Shown here in pieces: positions 40,335 to 52,157 of a DNA stretch of 64,000 nt. Source of the stretch: Enoplolaimus lenunculus (taxonomy: Eukaryota; Nematoda; Enoplea; Enoplida; Thoracostomopsidae). Location: positions 62,001-126,000 of the forward strand of contig JASANG010000031.1 of assembly GCA_030248215.1 (NCBI GenBank), written 5' to 3'. The notes below the pieces were generated by a model. That model saw nothing but the letters and a program-made list of their open reading frames with translations, searched no databases and was not told where the DNA came from. Every line of letters begins with the position of its first letter. Positions within the stretch are counted from its first letter, which is position 1. A program made the position numbers and the translations under genes.

Positions 40335-40618
40335 CGGTCCTGTAGGCAAAACGGGGTCAGGTGGGCTCTCAGCACCGGATAAATTTTAGTCGACCTAGAA
40401 AATTTTCAACCTTGCTTGTAACTCATTGAAAACCCTTGAATACCTGTCCTACAACATTTTCAGTCCCCCCCCTTGCAAGGTGAGCTGGCTACGCGCCTGG
40501 CATGAGACTTTTTACAGTAAAATTTTCACCATTACTTGTATGTCATTGAAAATCCTTGTATGCCCATTCTGAAAAACTTTGAACCACCACTAGCGAGATG
40601 AGCTAGCTACCGGCTTGA
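40335..40618. mobile_element. Two adjacent family H repeats, same orientation
   Basis: First copy 40335-40498 (TCCTGTAGGCAAAACGGGGT to GGTGAGCTGGCTACGCGCC); second 40499-40618 (TACTTGTATGTCATTGAAAA to GATGAGCTAGCTACCGG), the latter without its left end. Confidence 0.6.
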
Positions 40619-40709
40619 CCGTAACGCATTTGCATTTTTGAAATGTGTAACAATATCAGATTTCTAAAGCGACATAACACTGAATTCATTCAATTATACA
40701 CCGGTCTAC

Positions 40710-41074
40710 GCACGGCAAAAAATGGTGAGTCAAATTGACTCCCTCTGAAATAGGCTCTACGGGACTACACAAACTGAGTCAAATTCGACTCCGCCAGAAT
40801 CAAACGTGCGCGTGAGCGTGTCTGGCGGAATTGACTCAATTTCTCTAACGGAAGTACACAGACTGAGCAAATAGGCTCCCAGCAAACGCGGTCTCCGGGA
40901 CACCAATCCTACGGGAGTACACAGACTGAGTCAAATTCGACTCCGCCAGAATCAAACGTGCGACTAAGTGAGTCGAATTTGACTCTGGCGGAGTCTAATT
41001 TGACTCAATTTGTATAGTCCCGTAGAGCCTATTTCAGAGGGATTCAATTTGACTCACAATTTTTTGCAGTGCGG
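40710..41074. mobile_element. Family C element, enlarged by an internal duplication
   Basis: Normal ends (GCAAAAAATGGTGAGTC; CACAATTTTTTGCAGTG), but TGAGTCAAATTCGACTCCGC and CAGAATCAAACGTGCG occur twice, about 140 bp apart, with novel sequence (ATAGGCTCCCAGCAAACGCG) between. No TA flank. Confidence 0.75.
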
Positions 41075-41520
41075 ATATACCGTAGATTGATGGCTCATAA
41101 TGAATTGTTTTTTTCGGTTTTGACGGACATAAGTTACAAAAGCTAGTCGTTCAACTTTGTTCAATGTGCAAAACTGATAGAAAATGCATAAAAATCTGTA
41201 TGCAAATTTTCTAATTATAGAACAATCGTGTGACTATATGCATGAAATTATTGTAAACAAAATATGCTAGAAACTTGCCCAAAATACGTATGTGATGTAT
41301 TCCAGCTTTAATTATACAGAATATTACGAGTCTACAGTTTTCACTGAAAGCAGAATTGTAGGAATGTAAAAAAATATAGAAATTTCGGTTATTTTCAACC
41401 AGAATTTAAAAATAACAACAAAACTACAATTTTCATGATCAGCTTGAGATATCCTGAATAACCGTAACCAGTTATTATGCATAAACAAAACCAAAATTAA
41501 AAATTATTGTGTAATGTGTT

Positions 41521-42196
41521 CTGTAGTGACCCGAATAAGAGGGGGCTGATATTTATTTTGCCTCTCCAGAGGGTACAATCTGTTAGTCGGTTGAAAACTG
41601 TTATTTCTTTTTAATTCACCCCAGTTTGACCCATCACCTTTCATATTCTATTTTTAAGGAAAACTGTACTTGTTCTGAAGCATTTTTGTTGACTACCATG
41701 TCTTTTTAATCGTTTCCTCTGGATTTAATAATGTTTATAGGGAGGTGTGACTGTGAGTGTCTGTTACAATCTGCACTGTAAATTGCAGTGAGTTGATTTT
41801 AACTCAGAGTGAGTTGAATTTTACTCAGTCTGAGTTAGGACTATCAGAACTCAGATTTGTGAGTTGATTCAGCTCTATCTTAGTTAACTGATCAACTCAT
41901 CCGGAATCATATCAACGGAGAGTGAAAATCAGTTCAACTCAGAGTTAGCTAATTCTTATTGTTATTAACTCAGAAATACCTAACTCACTAGCTGAGTTGA
42001 ATATTTTACTCATTGGAATTTACAGTGTGAGCAGTCTACGCCGTTGTTTGCTTTGGTCTCTTTTATGGACTGTAAATCGGATTTAAAACCTATATCCACT
42101 ATAACAGGCTCTAATTAGGGATACAGACTCCAACTGACTGGGCGTCAAAATGGAGATTTACCAAGCTTTGTACCGCTGCTTATTCGGGTCACTACA
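41521..42196. mobile_element. Family F element split by a family D insertion
   Basis: CTGTAGTGACCCGAATAAG at the left and CTTATTCGGGTCACTACA at the right are intact; the family D element 41774-42027 sits in the middle, so D is the younger insertion. Confidence 0.8.
41774..42027. mobile_element. Family D MITE nested in family F
   Basis: CACTGTAAATTGCAGTGAG to CATTGGAATTTACAGTG, bordered by TG on both sides instead of the usual TA. Confidence 0.85.
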
Positions 42197-42223
42197 TTTA
42201 CAAATAAAATAATAAAAAAATAC

Positions 42224-42492
42224 GGCCCATGTATAGAACAGGGTCGGATCGTTTTCCGGAGGGGCTGTAATAGAGTCAGTTTGAGCTTTAGACAATTTTT
42301 TTGCTTAGGTTTATGCTTAGACTTATGGTTAGGCTTAGGCTTAGGAATAGGCTCATCCATACGCTTAGGCTTAGGCTTAGGCTTAGCCTTAGGAACAGGC
42401 TCATCCATACACTTAGGCTTAGGCTTAGGCCTAGGTTTAGGCTTGGGAATATGCTTATACTGCTGTTCCGGCCCTGTTCTACACATGGACCG
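42224..42492. mobile_element. Family A (TTAGGC) MITE, full copy
   Basis: GGCCCATGTATAGAACAGGG to CCTGTTCTACACATGGACC. Interior with about 15 TTAGGC-type units in three runs separated by AATAGGCTCATCCATACGC. Confidence 0.85.
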
Positions 42493-42677
42493 ATTTTACG
42501 ACTTGTTGCGGACTATACTCCAAGTGCATGGCATAAGTAGCGAGTCAGAAGTATATTTGCCTGATATTCAGACTCAGAATTACTAAATAGTTGTTCCATT
42601 GAGCCTAATCTTAACTTCAACTCACACCTCACGTCATTCAAGCCAAACTTCAAAATTGTGTTATTCAGTACTGGAGT

Positions 42678-42848
42678 ACGCTTGGGTTGGGGTGGGCTTC
42701 CCCAAATATTTCGGGGTAGAGACCATTTGCAATGATCAAAATATTTTTTCCATATTTTTTGTTTAAATTCTTCTTAGGGTGGGTGCCCCCAGTTGGGGTT
42801 GGTGTCCCCCAAACACGGGGTATGGGGATGGCCGCTCCGACCCTGTTG
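42678..42848. mobile_element. Family I element
   Basis: GGGTTGGGGTGGGCTTCCCC on the left, GGTATGGGGATGGCCGCTCC on the right; matches 51647 and 52950. Confidence 0.55.
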
Positions 42849-42849
42849 T

Positions 42850-44520
42850 TAGCTGTCCAACGAGTACAATCGTTTTAAAGATGCTTAAATCCATGGCACC
42901 GTTTACAATGAATTAGGTTACGCTTTCCATAATTTAAATTTTAGCTGGATGCTATTAGTTAATATTACAGCAAACGGCCAACTGTACAACGTGTAATAAG
43001 TATTAGAGTTTCAATTGAAACAAAGTTTAAATCGGAATTGAAATTCGAATTTGTGGCCTAATTCGAAGTTGGACCTTCAAATTTAGACAACTTTCCTAAC
43101 ATTTTAGCTCTTCTACAGCAGTTGAAAACATTTTTGGCCGGCGGCGGGGGGTAGAGCTGTTAGTAGGATAGGCAGACCCCCTCCCACTTTCATGTAATTA
43201 CGGGCCTGGTTACTTGAGTTAAAATATGACACATTTAATGTCGTATTGGGTGCTTTTACAGTCTTATGCGTCATCCACTTTAATTTGCGCCATTCTTGTG
43301 GAAATCAAAAATGCCCTTTTCCAACTTGAGTTTGAAACCAGTGTAGAAGTAAGTGGCGTACCGCAAAATAAAGATATAATTGGCTGAAAATGCCACATAT
43401 CCGAAAATGCCAGACCGGAATCAGAACAAAACTTTTGTCTAACTTTGAGCCGAAAGCAAAATTGTGTTGAAACCCTACCATGGGCAACATCAAATAGTAT
43501 ATTACAATAAGTTCTCGCTTCCACAATTTTTAGCAATGCGGGATTCACGTTATAACCGGGGCAGGCGGAACAGGGTTTGTCTCATGTTGATTCGACGTCA
43601 ACGTTAAAATTCGAGCACTCTTATCGGGTGAACAGACAAAACTCGAATGTCATATGATATATAAACATATATAGTCTGAGATTTTGGAAATTAAAAAATC
43701 TTGCACCATTCAAGCTTGTAACACGGAATATTGGGACTACTGAAGGATTTGGATTCGGCACGAGTGGCACCTAAAAACGAGTAAAAGATTCGGGCTCAAG
43801 ATCAAGTTAAGAACCCGTTATAACGATAATTCAGTTCGGTAGTGTTTTACCTAACGGAAATGAAATCGAAACGGGGGGCTGTGCCATTCTTGATGCCCTT
43901 TCTATAAGACAAACGGCCTTTTAAACTACAAACCAATTGAATTTATTTAAGATACCAACCCATGTTGTTGAGCAAAACATTAATTGACCAAGAAATTAGC
44001 AGGCATTTTAAAGGCAAAAATAGCTGCTGTCTTCACGAAACAATGGATACTGAATTTCATAAACAAAAACGCAAATCAGGTCGTAAAAACGTATTGTTTG
44101 GCTGGTTTAAATATCATATTTCAACGATAAAGCCGGCGTTGCGTCTCAAACACGAAACGAATACATTGTTATATTGACAGCTCAAGCCGAAACACTGGTC
44201 AATGTTACGCCTAATAATACCTGTAAAAGCTTTGGCTTTTAACCTCAAACAGCTACTAAATTATCAGCTATAAGCAAACTATCAGCCGAGCTTACAGCTA
44301 AACTTAATTTGATTTTCATTTATACACCGAATTAAGTTTCCAAAACGCACAATGATAAACTATGTTGAAATCTGATAAGCTGACTCTGAACTACTGCCAG
44401 CGAGCTATACAGTATTGTAAACAGTTGTATTTCCGTAAGTGACACATTTAATAAGCATAGCTCGTTTATGCAAGGTCAATTCGAGTTCATGAAGATTACT
44501 CGAGCAAAATGTTAATTATT
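42850..44520. other. No supported gene
   Basis: Open frames at 43264-43548 (minus, 94 codons) and 43962-44177 (plus, 71 codons) are unsupported by domains or splice sites. No MITE ends recognised. Confidence 0.3.
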
Positions 44521-44522
44521 TC

Positions 44523-44730
44523 GGCCAGTGTAAAGATCAGGAGCGGAACGTTTGTCTGTGGGACTAGAAAACAGTAAGCTTAAAGCTTTAGATTATTTCT
44601 TTGCTTGGCTTATGTTTAAGCTTAGGTTTATGTTTATTAATATGTTCATTCTTACGCTTAGGCTTATGCTTAGGCTTAGGCTTAGGAATATACTTATAAT
44701 ACTTCTCTGCCCATGGTCTTTACATTGGCC
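44523..44730. mobile_element. Family A MITE with 7-of-8 target duplication
   Basis: GGCCAGTGTAAAGATCAGG to GGTCTTTACATTGGCC; flanks ATTATTTC and AATATTTC differ at one base, consistent with an aged 8-bp duplication. Confidence 0.8.
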
Positions 44731-44822
44731 AATATTTCGTACGAAATGTATTCGCCAGCTGTGATAAATACACAAGGAAATTATGACTTGCATCAGAAGA
44801 ACGAAATACTTAGCGTTTAGTC

Positions 44823-44975
44823 CAGGCGCTCACCTTGGAAGGGGGGCTAAAAAATTTTCAGGAGCGGCATTCAAGGGTTTTTAACGACTTGCAACCAAGG
44901 TTAAAACTTTCCAAGGAGGACCAAAAATTTTCCAGGGGGGCTGATACCCCCTGCCCCCTTTTGGCTACGAGCCCG
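44823..44975. mobile_element. Family H repeat
   Basis: CAGGCGCTCACCTTGGAAGG, GCGGCATTCAAGGGTTTTTA, CCAGGGGGGCTGATACCCCC, TTGGCTACGAGCCC. Confidence 0.65.
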
Positions 44976-45604
44976 GTTTAGCTACACTATCGATTTCAGA
45001 GTGCCTCCGATTACAAATAAATATGTTTTGAAAGGTGCTGTTTGAAACATGAAACATGGTTGAAATAGCACAGTACACCACCGTTACTAAATCAGTTCCG
45101 TACTCCCAGTGTGGTGCTAATCTACACAATTAAAGCTGGAATGCCCCATACACGTAATTTGGGCACCTTTCCATCATTTACTTTGTTTACAACATTTTCT
45201 TACAACAAAAACGTGATTGTTCGGTGAAAAGAAACTTTGCATACAGACTGTTGTGCATTCGCTAACTTTTGCGTATTGTGCAAAACCGGCTGACTAGTAA
45301 AATTTAACGAGGAATCGTAAAAAATATTACATTATTTAGTTCCGATTCGTGTCCAAAACAATTTATGCAGGCACAGCCCCGCTTACCCTTTCTATTGTGT
45401 TGCCCTTGAGTAAATCCTAACTAAACTTTTAGCCATACGTATACTTATTTGTGAAATAATAATGCCTAAAACGTGGTGCCAACGCTAATAGTTTCTTGTA
45501 AAAGCCGAATGATAACCAACTCTTATCAGTATTTAGCTAAATCAATTTAAGTATACGCAAGCAAGCTAAACAATACTTAATGTCTGTAAACATATATGTA
45601 TAGT

Positions 45605-45700
45605 TGTCCAAATAAAAAGGGGACTGTTATTTATTTTACCCCCCGCCCCCTCACTGGTACTTGATTACAGACTGTTATTTATTGTTAATTCACTCTATGC
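45605..45700. mobile_element. Family F fragment
   Basis: AATAAAAAGGGGACTGTTAT and GATTACAGACTGTTATTTAT match the family F right part. Confidence 0.4.
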
Positions 45701-45894
45701 TAGTTGGACCCGGCGAAGATGCGGTATATGGAACCACTACCAATTTAATAAAAATTGTTCATTTTATAAATTTTGAAGCGTTGAGTTCAACGGTAGCATT
45801 TTTATCACTTCACGCGTCTATGCAATTGTTAACCGCAAAACACTGTGTGTATTAATTCGAGTATATTTACGCTTTGGCCCTATTTCCTCAGTCC

Positions 45895-46010
45895 CCAAAT
45901 ACAACAAAATTTAAAATTTCAAATTTCAGTAGAATAATTAAGTAAATGTAGAAGCTCAAATATGCACAAATTTTAAACTCATACCATTTTTTGGCAAATG
46001 CCAGCATTCG
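45895..46010. mobile_element. Family K fragment
   Basis: GAAGCTCAAATATGCACAAA and CCATTTTTTGGCAAATGCC match the family K right end. Confidence 0.45.
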
Positions 46011-46500
46011 GAAATCTATCGGATATGTGCCTAAACATTAGTTGCTGTTAGTATTCTTGTAAGCAGAAACAGGTTAATTAAAACTACAGACAACCTTTTC
46101 AAGGTTTGACCGAATGCATTCATACAATTAATTAAAAAGTGTTCGATGTAACGGGATAAGGGTATGTTCTGTAGGTTAGCAAGAAGAAAGTATCAATTCC
46201 AATCATATTCTTATTTAAATTGTGTCGAATGTTATTTTCATCGGCGTAACAGTAGTATGAGCATATTCATAAACGTAAGCTTGAGCAAAAATTAGTCTAA
46301 AGCTAACTAAACACACTCTGTTTACACATCCGTATCCAAACGAGACGCCCGTGACAAATGGCTTGGGCTCAAATTCTGACATCTGAACCTTCCAGATATT
46401 TAGTTGACTAAATGGAACTAAGAATTATTACAATTCGTGATGGTGTAACATTTGTAAAACAAAATTATTGCGAGCTCTCGAAACCAAAAGGTATTCTAAA

Positions 46501-46613
46501 CCCTGTTAAAACTGAGCGACTCAGTTGAGTCGAATTTGACTCTGGCTTACTCGAATTTGACTCAGTTTGTGTAAGCCTATTTTGGATTTGATTCACTATT
46601 TTTTGCAGTGTGT
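46501..46613. mobile_element. Family C MITE, right half only
   Basis: TGAGCGACTCAGTTGAGTCG, TTTGACTCAGTTTGTGTAAG, CACTATTTTTTGCAGTG. Confidence 0.7.
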
Positions 46614-47067
46614 TTTCTTTAATCTTCGAATTTTCGGTAGCTGATGTTTCCCCGTAATCCACTGCTTTGTATTCCCACCTTAAACACGATACAGAAAAGT
46701 GGTAATTTGCATTTCCAACAACAGAACAACAAACTCTTAACTTCAAGAGTCACATGAAAACGATTAGCAAATTATCGGATGAATTTTATATACAAAAAAA
46801 TTGCTGTCTCAAAATGAAGTCAAACGTTAACTTGACAAATAAATATTCGAGTATATAACTTTTGTAATAAACACTAAAATCGGTACGTATTGCAACTAAA
46901 ACTACTGAGGTTCGCTCCATAAATTAGCCGAAATACGGTCATTTCACAAAGTATTGTGTTCATATTTAAATATTTTGTTACAATGAGCGAAATTAGACGA
47001 CAAAAACGTTATATAACGTATTTATAAGGTTAAACTTTCAAGTTGGCAGCACTGAGTCGGTAAAAAT

Positions 47068-47972
47068 TATAGATGGGCACCGGATATCCAGATATCGGGA
47101 TATGAAAAATATCCGGATATGTATAAGAAATAAAACATGTATCAGGATCGTCAGAAATTTTTTGTAACAAAATGGTAAGATGCCTACCTCCCCCCTTAGA
47201 ATTTTTTTTGTAAAAAATGATACGGTGCCTACCTTACACTTTGTCACGTCAACAATTGTTTTGTGACAAAATCGTAAGGTACCTGACTTACAATTTTTCC
47301 CTGAGAAAAATTTTTGTAAAAAATAATAAAGGCCCCAACCTCTCAATTTTTCCAATTCAGAAAATTTTTTGGCGAAAAATTGCGTTTCAAAACATTTAGT
47401 AGCCGTCCGTCAGACATTTCTGGATCCGCCACTGAAAGCGGGACATCATTTAAAGTAACGTGGGCTGATGTTTTCACCACCTAACGTAGGTATATTTCAA
47501 TGTGGTTCTTTCTCCTTGGAGCTTAAAACGACTCATGTATATAGTTCGAGGAAATGCTGACTTTCGATAGCATCTGTGTTGCAGTGTTTTAAATCAGACG
47601 GAGTGAAATCAAATCAATTCAATTTCAGGTGGCCAACGCAAATATTTATTAGTCAGTAGCAATCGTCTCAACCGCATATCCAGCACTATTGGAGCAGTTG
47701 TATAATAATCTTTTTAGAATTGTATGCTTTACGCTCATGACAATCAGCTTGTGGGTCAGGGTACTTCCTTCAATGCAACAAGTAAAAACAAAGTGTTTAA
47801 GAAACGAAAATTGATGTTCGGAAACCAAAAAACGCAACATCGAGTTTCGGATATCCGAAATAGAAAATTTACTTTCGGATATCCGGATATCCGGTTATCC
47901 CGATATTCTGGATAAATATATGGTAAGAATTGTCAAATATCCGTATATGAAAAATATCCGATGGTCATCACT
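47068..47972. mobile_element. Family L inverted-repeat element (GGATATCC ends)
   Basis: GATGGGCACCGGATATCC and GGGATATGAAAAATATCCGG on the left; ATCCGTATATGAAAAATATC and CCGATGGTCATCAC on the right. About 900 bp. It includes family P words at 47140-47435 and the segment shared with 36385-36700 at 47578-47860, so it is a composite or a larger ancestral element. Confidence 0.55.
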
Positions 47973-48056
47973 AATATATTGAATCATTCACCAAAATTCT
48001 ACTGCATTTGCGGTGGTCCTTGAATCCGGATGAGGATTCTGCGCAGTTATGCAAAT

Positions 48057-48390
48057 GTCATCCGAATTAGAGGAGGGAGACTGATATTTATTTGGCCTTT
48101 TCAAAGGGAACTTCACATTGCTATTCGGTTACAGATTGATATTAACTTTTAACTCGCCTTCTGTCACCCTTTGTTATTGATATATATCCGGTATTGCAAC
48201 TATTCGTTGAATTAAACGTTTATTCGTCATGTATCAAAACCTTGACCGATAATGCAAGGTTATACTTAGGAATATATTTTCTAAACTAAAATATGCTTTA
48301 AAGTTTCGAATTCAACTGTATTTGGTCCTGGAGTCATTTATGCACCAGAAGTAGGGATAATTGACATTTATGGACTCTAATTTTGGTCAC
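48057..48390. mobile_element. Family F element, truncated, reverse orientation
   Basis: CCGAATTAGAGGAGGGAGAC, TATTCGGTTACAGATTG, GCAAGGTTATACTTAGGAAT, TTTGGTCCTGGAGTCATTTA; the far end is missing. Confidence 0.65.
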
Positions 48391-48550
48391 ATTTTAAACT
48401 TTTTAAAATTTAGTCATCAGGTGTCTTAGCTTTGGCTCAACATTATCGTTCGCAGCTATTGTATATAGCAATTACTACATATCATCTAGATTGCACAGAT
48501 AATTATATAAACAATTTAGTTACACGACCATCCTGTATATGCGGCTGAGA

Positions 48551-48655
48551 ACAGTGAGTTGAGCGACTCATTGAGTCGAATTTTGACTCAGTTTGTGTAG
48601 TCCGGAAAAGCCTATTTCGAGGACAGTCAATTTGACTTACCATTTTTTGCAGTGT
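48551..48655. mobile_element. Family C MITE, right half only
   Basis: GTTGAGCGACTCATTGAGTC to CCATTTTTTGCAGTG followed by TA. Confidence 0.7.
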
Positions 48656-48851
48656 AACAAAATCATAAATCGAATATGTATCTTTGATCAATCGTCTTAA
48701 TTCGTTTAAAACTCAACCAAACTTCACGTTCTTAAGCGAAACAAGCGATCGAAATTCAACCTCGACTACGATCTCAGCGTAAACAAAATACAGCGCTGCA
48801 GTTGTGAGGGTTACGACCGAGACGCTGTTCTGTACAAACATCGTCTTTACG

Positions 48852-49200
48852 ACCCATGTATAGAACAGGGCCGGATCGTTTTCCGAAGGGGCCGTAGTAA
48901 AGTCAGTTTAAGCGTTAGGCTAAACTTTTTGCTTAGGCTTAGGCTTAGGCTTGGGTTTAGGCTTTAGGCTTAGGCTTAGGCTTAGGCTTGGGTTTAGGCT
49001 TAGGCTTGGGTGTAGGCTTAGGCTTAGGCTTAGGCTTGGGTTTAGGCTTAGGCTTAGGCTTAGGCTTGGGTTTAGGCTTAGGCTTAGGCTTGGGTTTAGG
49101 CTTAGGCTTGGGTTTAGGCTTAGGCTTAGGCTTAGGTTTGGGTTTAGGCTTAGGCTTAGGCTTAGGCTAAGGAATAGGCTCATCCTTACCCTTAGGCTTA
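48852..49200. mobile_element. Family A element with long TTAGGC array, right end lost
   Basis: ACCCATGTATAGAACAGGGC left end, then from about 48928 to 49180 an almost pure array of TTAGGC units with a regular TTGGGT variant. The right inverted end is absent. Confidence 0.8.
48928..49180 (+). repeat. TTAGGC / TTGGGT hexamer array
   Basis: About 40 hexamers. Variant TTGGGT-TTAGGC dimers recur every 18-30 bp, indicating higher-order duplication of multi-hexamer units rather than plain slippage. Confidence 0.9.
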
Positions 49201-49367
49201 CGCTTAGATGTGCCGTCTTTGCTCTCGTCGAAGACGTCATCGACCGTATGTAACGAATTCTTTGCTAGGAAAATTTCTCCTGCCCCTCTGTAAATTCACC
49301 AGCCGCCTCTACTGAAGGCAATTCATGGGTGTAAAATCTGCCAAAACAATGTAACGAGAGCGTTATA

Positions 49368-49578
49368 CGCTGCAAAAAATGCTGAGTCAAATTGACTCTC
49401 TCCAAAATATGCTTTTCGGGACTACACAAATTGAGTCAAAATTCAACACCGCCAGAGTCAACTTCGATGCACTGAGTCGAACGTTAGACACTGGCGGATT
49501 CGAATTTTGACACAGTTTTTGTAGTCCCGAAAAGCATATTTCAAAGCGCGTCAATTTGACTCACCATTTTTTGCAGTG
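49368..49578. mobile_element. Family C foldback MITE with TA target duplication
   Basis: CGCTGCAAAAAATGCTGAGT to CACCATTTTTTGCAGTG, TA on both sides (49366-49367, 49579-49580). Confidence 0.85.
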
Positions 49579-50426
49579 TACAACCGCGAAAGAAACATTA
49601 CAAATGTGCAATAATAAATAACACAATTTGTAACGTCGTACGACTTAAACAATAACATTCGTACGAACTTTAAGAAAATAATATTTCGAGTACAATAAAG
49701 CTAATTATTTTGACTCAAAAATTACGGCCAATATTGTACATCTGTTGTAAACAGTTGCACTCCAGCTTGCCTTTCACCAGAAGCATCCGTAGAAAATTAT
49801 ATTTGACGGGCACTGAATAATTTTCTCAGTCCCGTAGACATTTACAATTTAAACATTGTTTACTTTTAGACCGAGTCTATTTGGACGAGCACCAGCAAAA
49901 TTTTGGGGGGGGGGGGGGTCACGGCCCCCTAATGCCCTCGTAAGGACAAATTTGTCTCTTACAAATGTAAAGTAGTATGGCAAGAATTGAAAACGAGATG
50001 AATGATTTAAAAGTTTCTACTCAAACAGCTCAAATTTGACTCGAACGAAACAAAGACAACCGTAGCATCGCATCCCGAGAAGTTTGATTGGTTGATCGAT
50101 TTCCAATAAACAGGCCGTTTTACTCTCAGCAGGGCACCGTATTTTGCCAAGGACTTCAATTGAGCTTTCACTGTTTTACGTAGTCTTAGGCCTACGCTGT
50201 ATTATAGGCTTATTAATATGACGAGGCTTAAGGCTTAGATATATGCTTATACTACTGTTCTTCCTTCAAAGTAACAATAGACCAATTAATTTTAAGTATA
50301 AAAATATTAACACAATTTCTCGTATTTTCGCAAGAAATTGACACCGATTTTTACAGGAAATGATCAACTGTGCGCGATAAAACTTGTAACGCTGATAAAT
50401 CAATATTAGATGCGTTTTGCAGTTAA

Positions 50427-50706
50427 AGCCCTTATTCAGACGTGCCAGTTTTTGTTGCGAGAACTTGCAGCTGCAACTTTTCACTTGCAAGTTTTGTCCA
50501 CAAACCCGTTCGAAAAACTTACAGCTGCAAATAATTCACTGAAAATCATAGCTAGAAATTGAGTTCACATGTGTGAATAACCATGCAAGTTCAATGAATT
50601 TATTGTAGTCGCTTTCTCATTGGCTGATGAAAAAACGCAAGTTCTGCGCGCAATTTGAAGCTGCAAGTTTTGGCAGCAAACACTTGGACGTGTGAATAGG
50701 GCTTAT
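50427..50706. mobile_element. Family G MITE
   Basis: AAAGCCCTTATTCAGACGTG to GACGTGTGAATAGGGCTTA, TTAA at the left flank; AACTTGCAGCTGCAA words inside. Confidence 0.7.
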
Positions 50707-51214
50707 ACTGGCGAAGCATCCAAAATATCTTGAAATAATCTCGCATTAAATATCCATAACAATGTAAATACTGAAAACTGCTTTTACGCAAATAGGTTTT
50801 GACCTTTTCATACATTAGCTTAGTTTAGGCTTAAAATTTAGGCTTACACTTAAATTTGAACAACGGAAATAGCGTAAAAGCGTTCTAGCTTACAGACATC
50901 ACAGTATTTTCAAAAAAAAAACAATATCCTCTCACAATTAAACACACCACAGACCATGTGTTTTTGACGAAAATATATTTGCAAAACCACTTGAAACTGC
51001 AAGCTTTTGCGTTTAATCGCTGAACTTAGCAATAATATAATATCTCAACTTAGTGCCACTTCAAAGATGATTTCGGCGTATATTATACTCTGTTTTGGCG
51101 TTGCCGAATTTGCATTTCAAACGACATACAGTGCGACGCGCAGAACAGTGCAAACATTTTGCGAGACTAACTTTAGTGCAATCGACTTTATTAACTGTAA
51201 GCTTATTATACGTT

Positions 51215-51470
51215 CATTAGTACTGATAGCCTGTGTATATTGACACCAGCGGTAAGGGTCGGAGCAAGGGCTCATACCGGTACTGGCCAATGTATAGAAC
51301 AGTGCCAGATCGTTTTCCGGAGGGGCTATAATAGAGTCAGTTTAAGCTTTAGACTAATTTTTTTGCTTAGGCTTAGGCTTAGGAATATGCTTATGGGCCC
51401 CAGTACTGACAGCCTGTGCATATAGACACTGCCGGTAAGGGTCGCAGCTAGGGCTCATGCCGTCAATGGA
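51215..51470. repeat. About 70-bp direct duplication flanking a family A fragment
   Basis: AGTACTGATAGCCTGTGTAT with GGTAAGGGTCGGAGC and GGGCTCATACCGG (51220-51283) is repeated as AGTACTGACAGCCTGTGCAT, GGTAAGGGTCGCAGC and GGGCTCATGCCG (51404-51467). The left-end piece of family A at 51284-51400 lies between. Confidence 0.75.
51284..51400. mobile_element. Family A MITE, left part
   Basis: GGCCAATGTATAGAACAGTG to TTAGGCTTAGGAATATGC; the right end is missing. Confidence 0.7.
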
Positions 51471-51646
51471 GCTAAATTGAGTCTTTCTGGGAGTAACACT
51501 TCCAGGCGGTATTGCAACGTTGTTGTTTCAATTCAAGTGTCATGTCCCTCCTAAATGGATTTTGGCATTACTTAGCAGATCGAGCCTGCTATAGGCCTGC
51601 AATCTTCAATCGCTTCACAGTAACATGCTACGGTACTAATATCCAG

Positions 51647-51804
51647 TGCCGGAGCAGGCTAGGGTGGGGGAATACCCAAATTCCGGGGTGGGGTCACTTG
51701 CGATGGCCAAAGTATTGTTCAAAATTTTGTAAAATATTGTCACGGTGGGTGCCCCTCTTTGCGATGAGGACCCCCAAATGGGAGAATGGGGGTGGCTGCT
51801 CCGG
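51647..51804. mobile_element. Family I element
   Basis: TGCCGGAGCAGGCTAGGGTG to GGGGGTGGCTGCTCCGG; inverted ends. Confidence 0.65.
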
Positions 51805-52157
51805 ATCATCTATTATCAGGGCCGGCGTTAGGATAGTCGACACATCCTGCAATTAGGAAGATTGGTGGCGCTTCCGCCGGCACTGACTACTATGTTATAA
51901 AACGCACGGTCCTTGCAGCTAGTATAGGTGCATTCCTGTTCAAAAATCATAAATAAACGCGTTAAATATTCTAAAGTATGACATTTCATACATTTCACGT
52001 CTGAACGAATAAAAGCGGCTGTTGTGTTTATTCAACTGACTTAAAAATTTTAAACCGCTGACGCGATTTCAACCCACCCTCCACCGTTCGGGCATCAGAT
52101 TGCAAAGCTATAAAACAACAAACCCATCTCATGTTAAATATTATAATTTAAAATTAG

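Noticed and set aside
43264-43548. 94-codon minus-strand open frame
   Set aside because: No recognised domain, no exon borders, and an equally open alternative frame; coding status undecidable by eye.
48920-49253. Long open frames of alternating Leu/Ser, Leu/Arg or Gly/Leu
   Set aside because: Translation of the TTAGGC hexamer array; all frames are open because the unit lacks stops.
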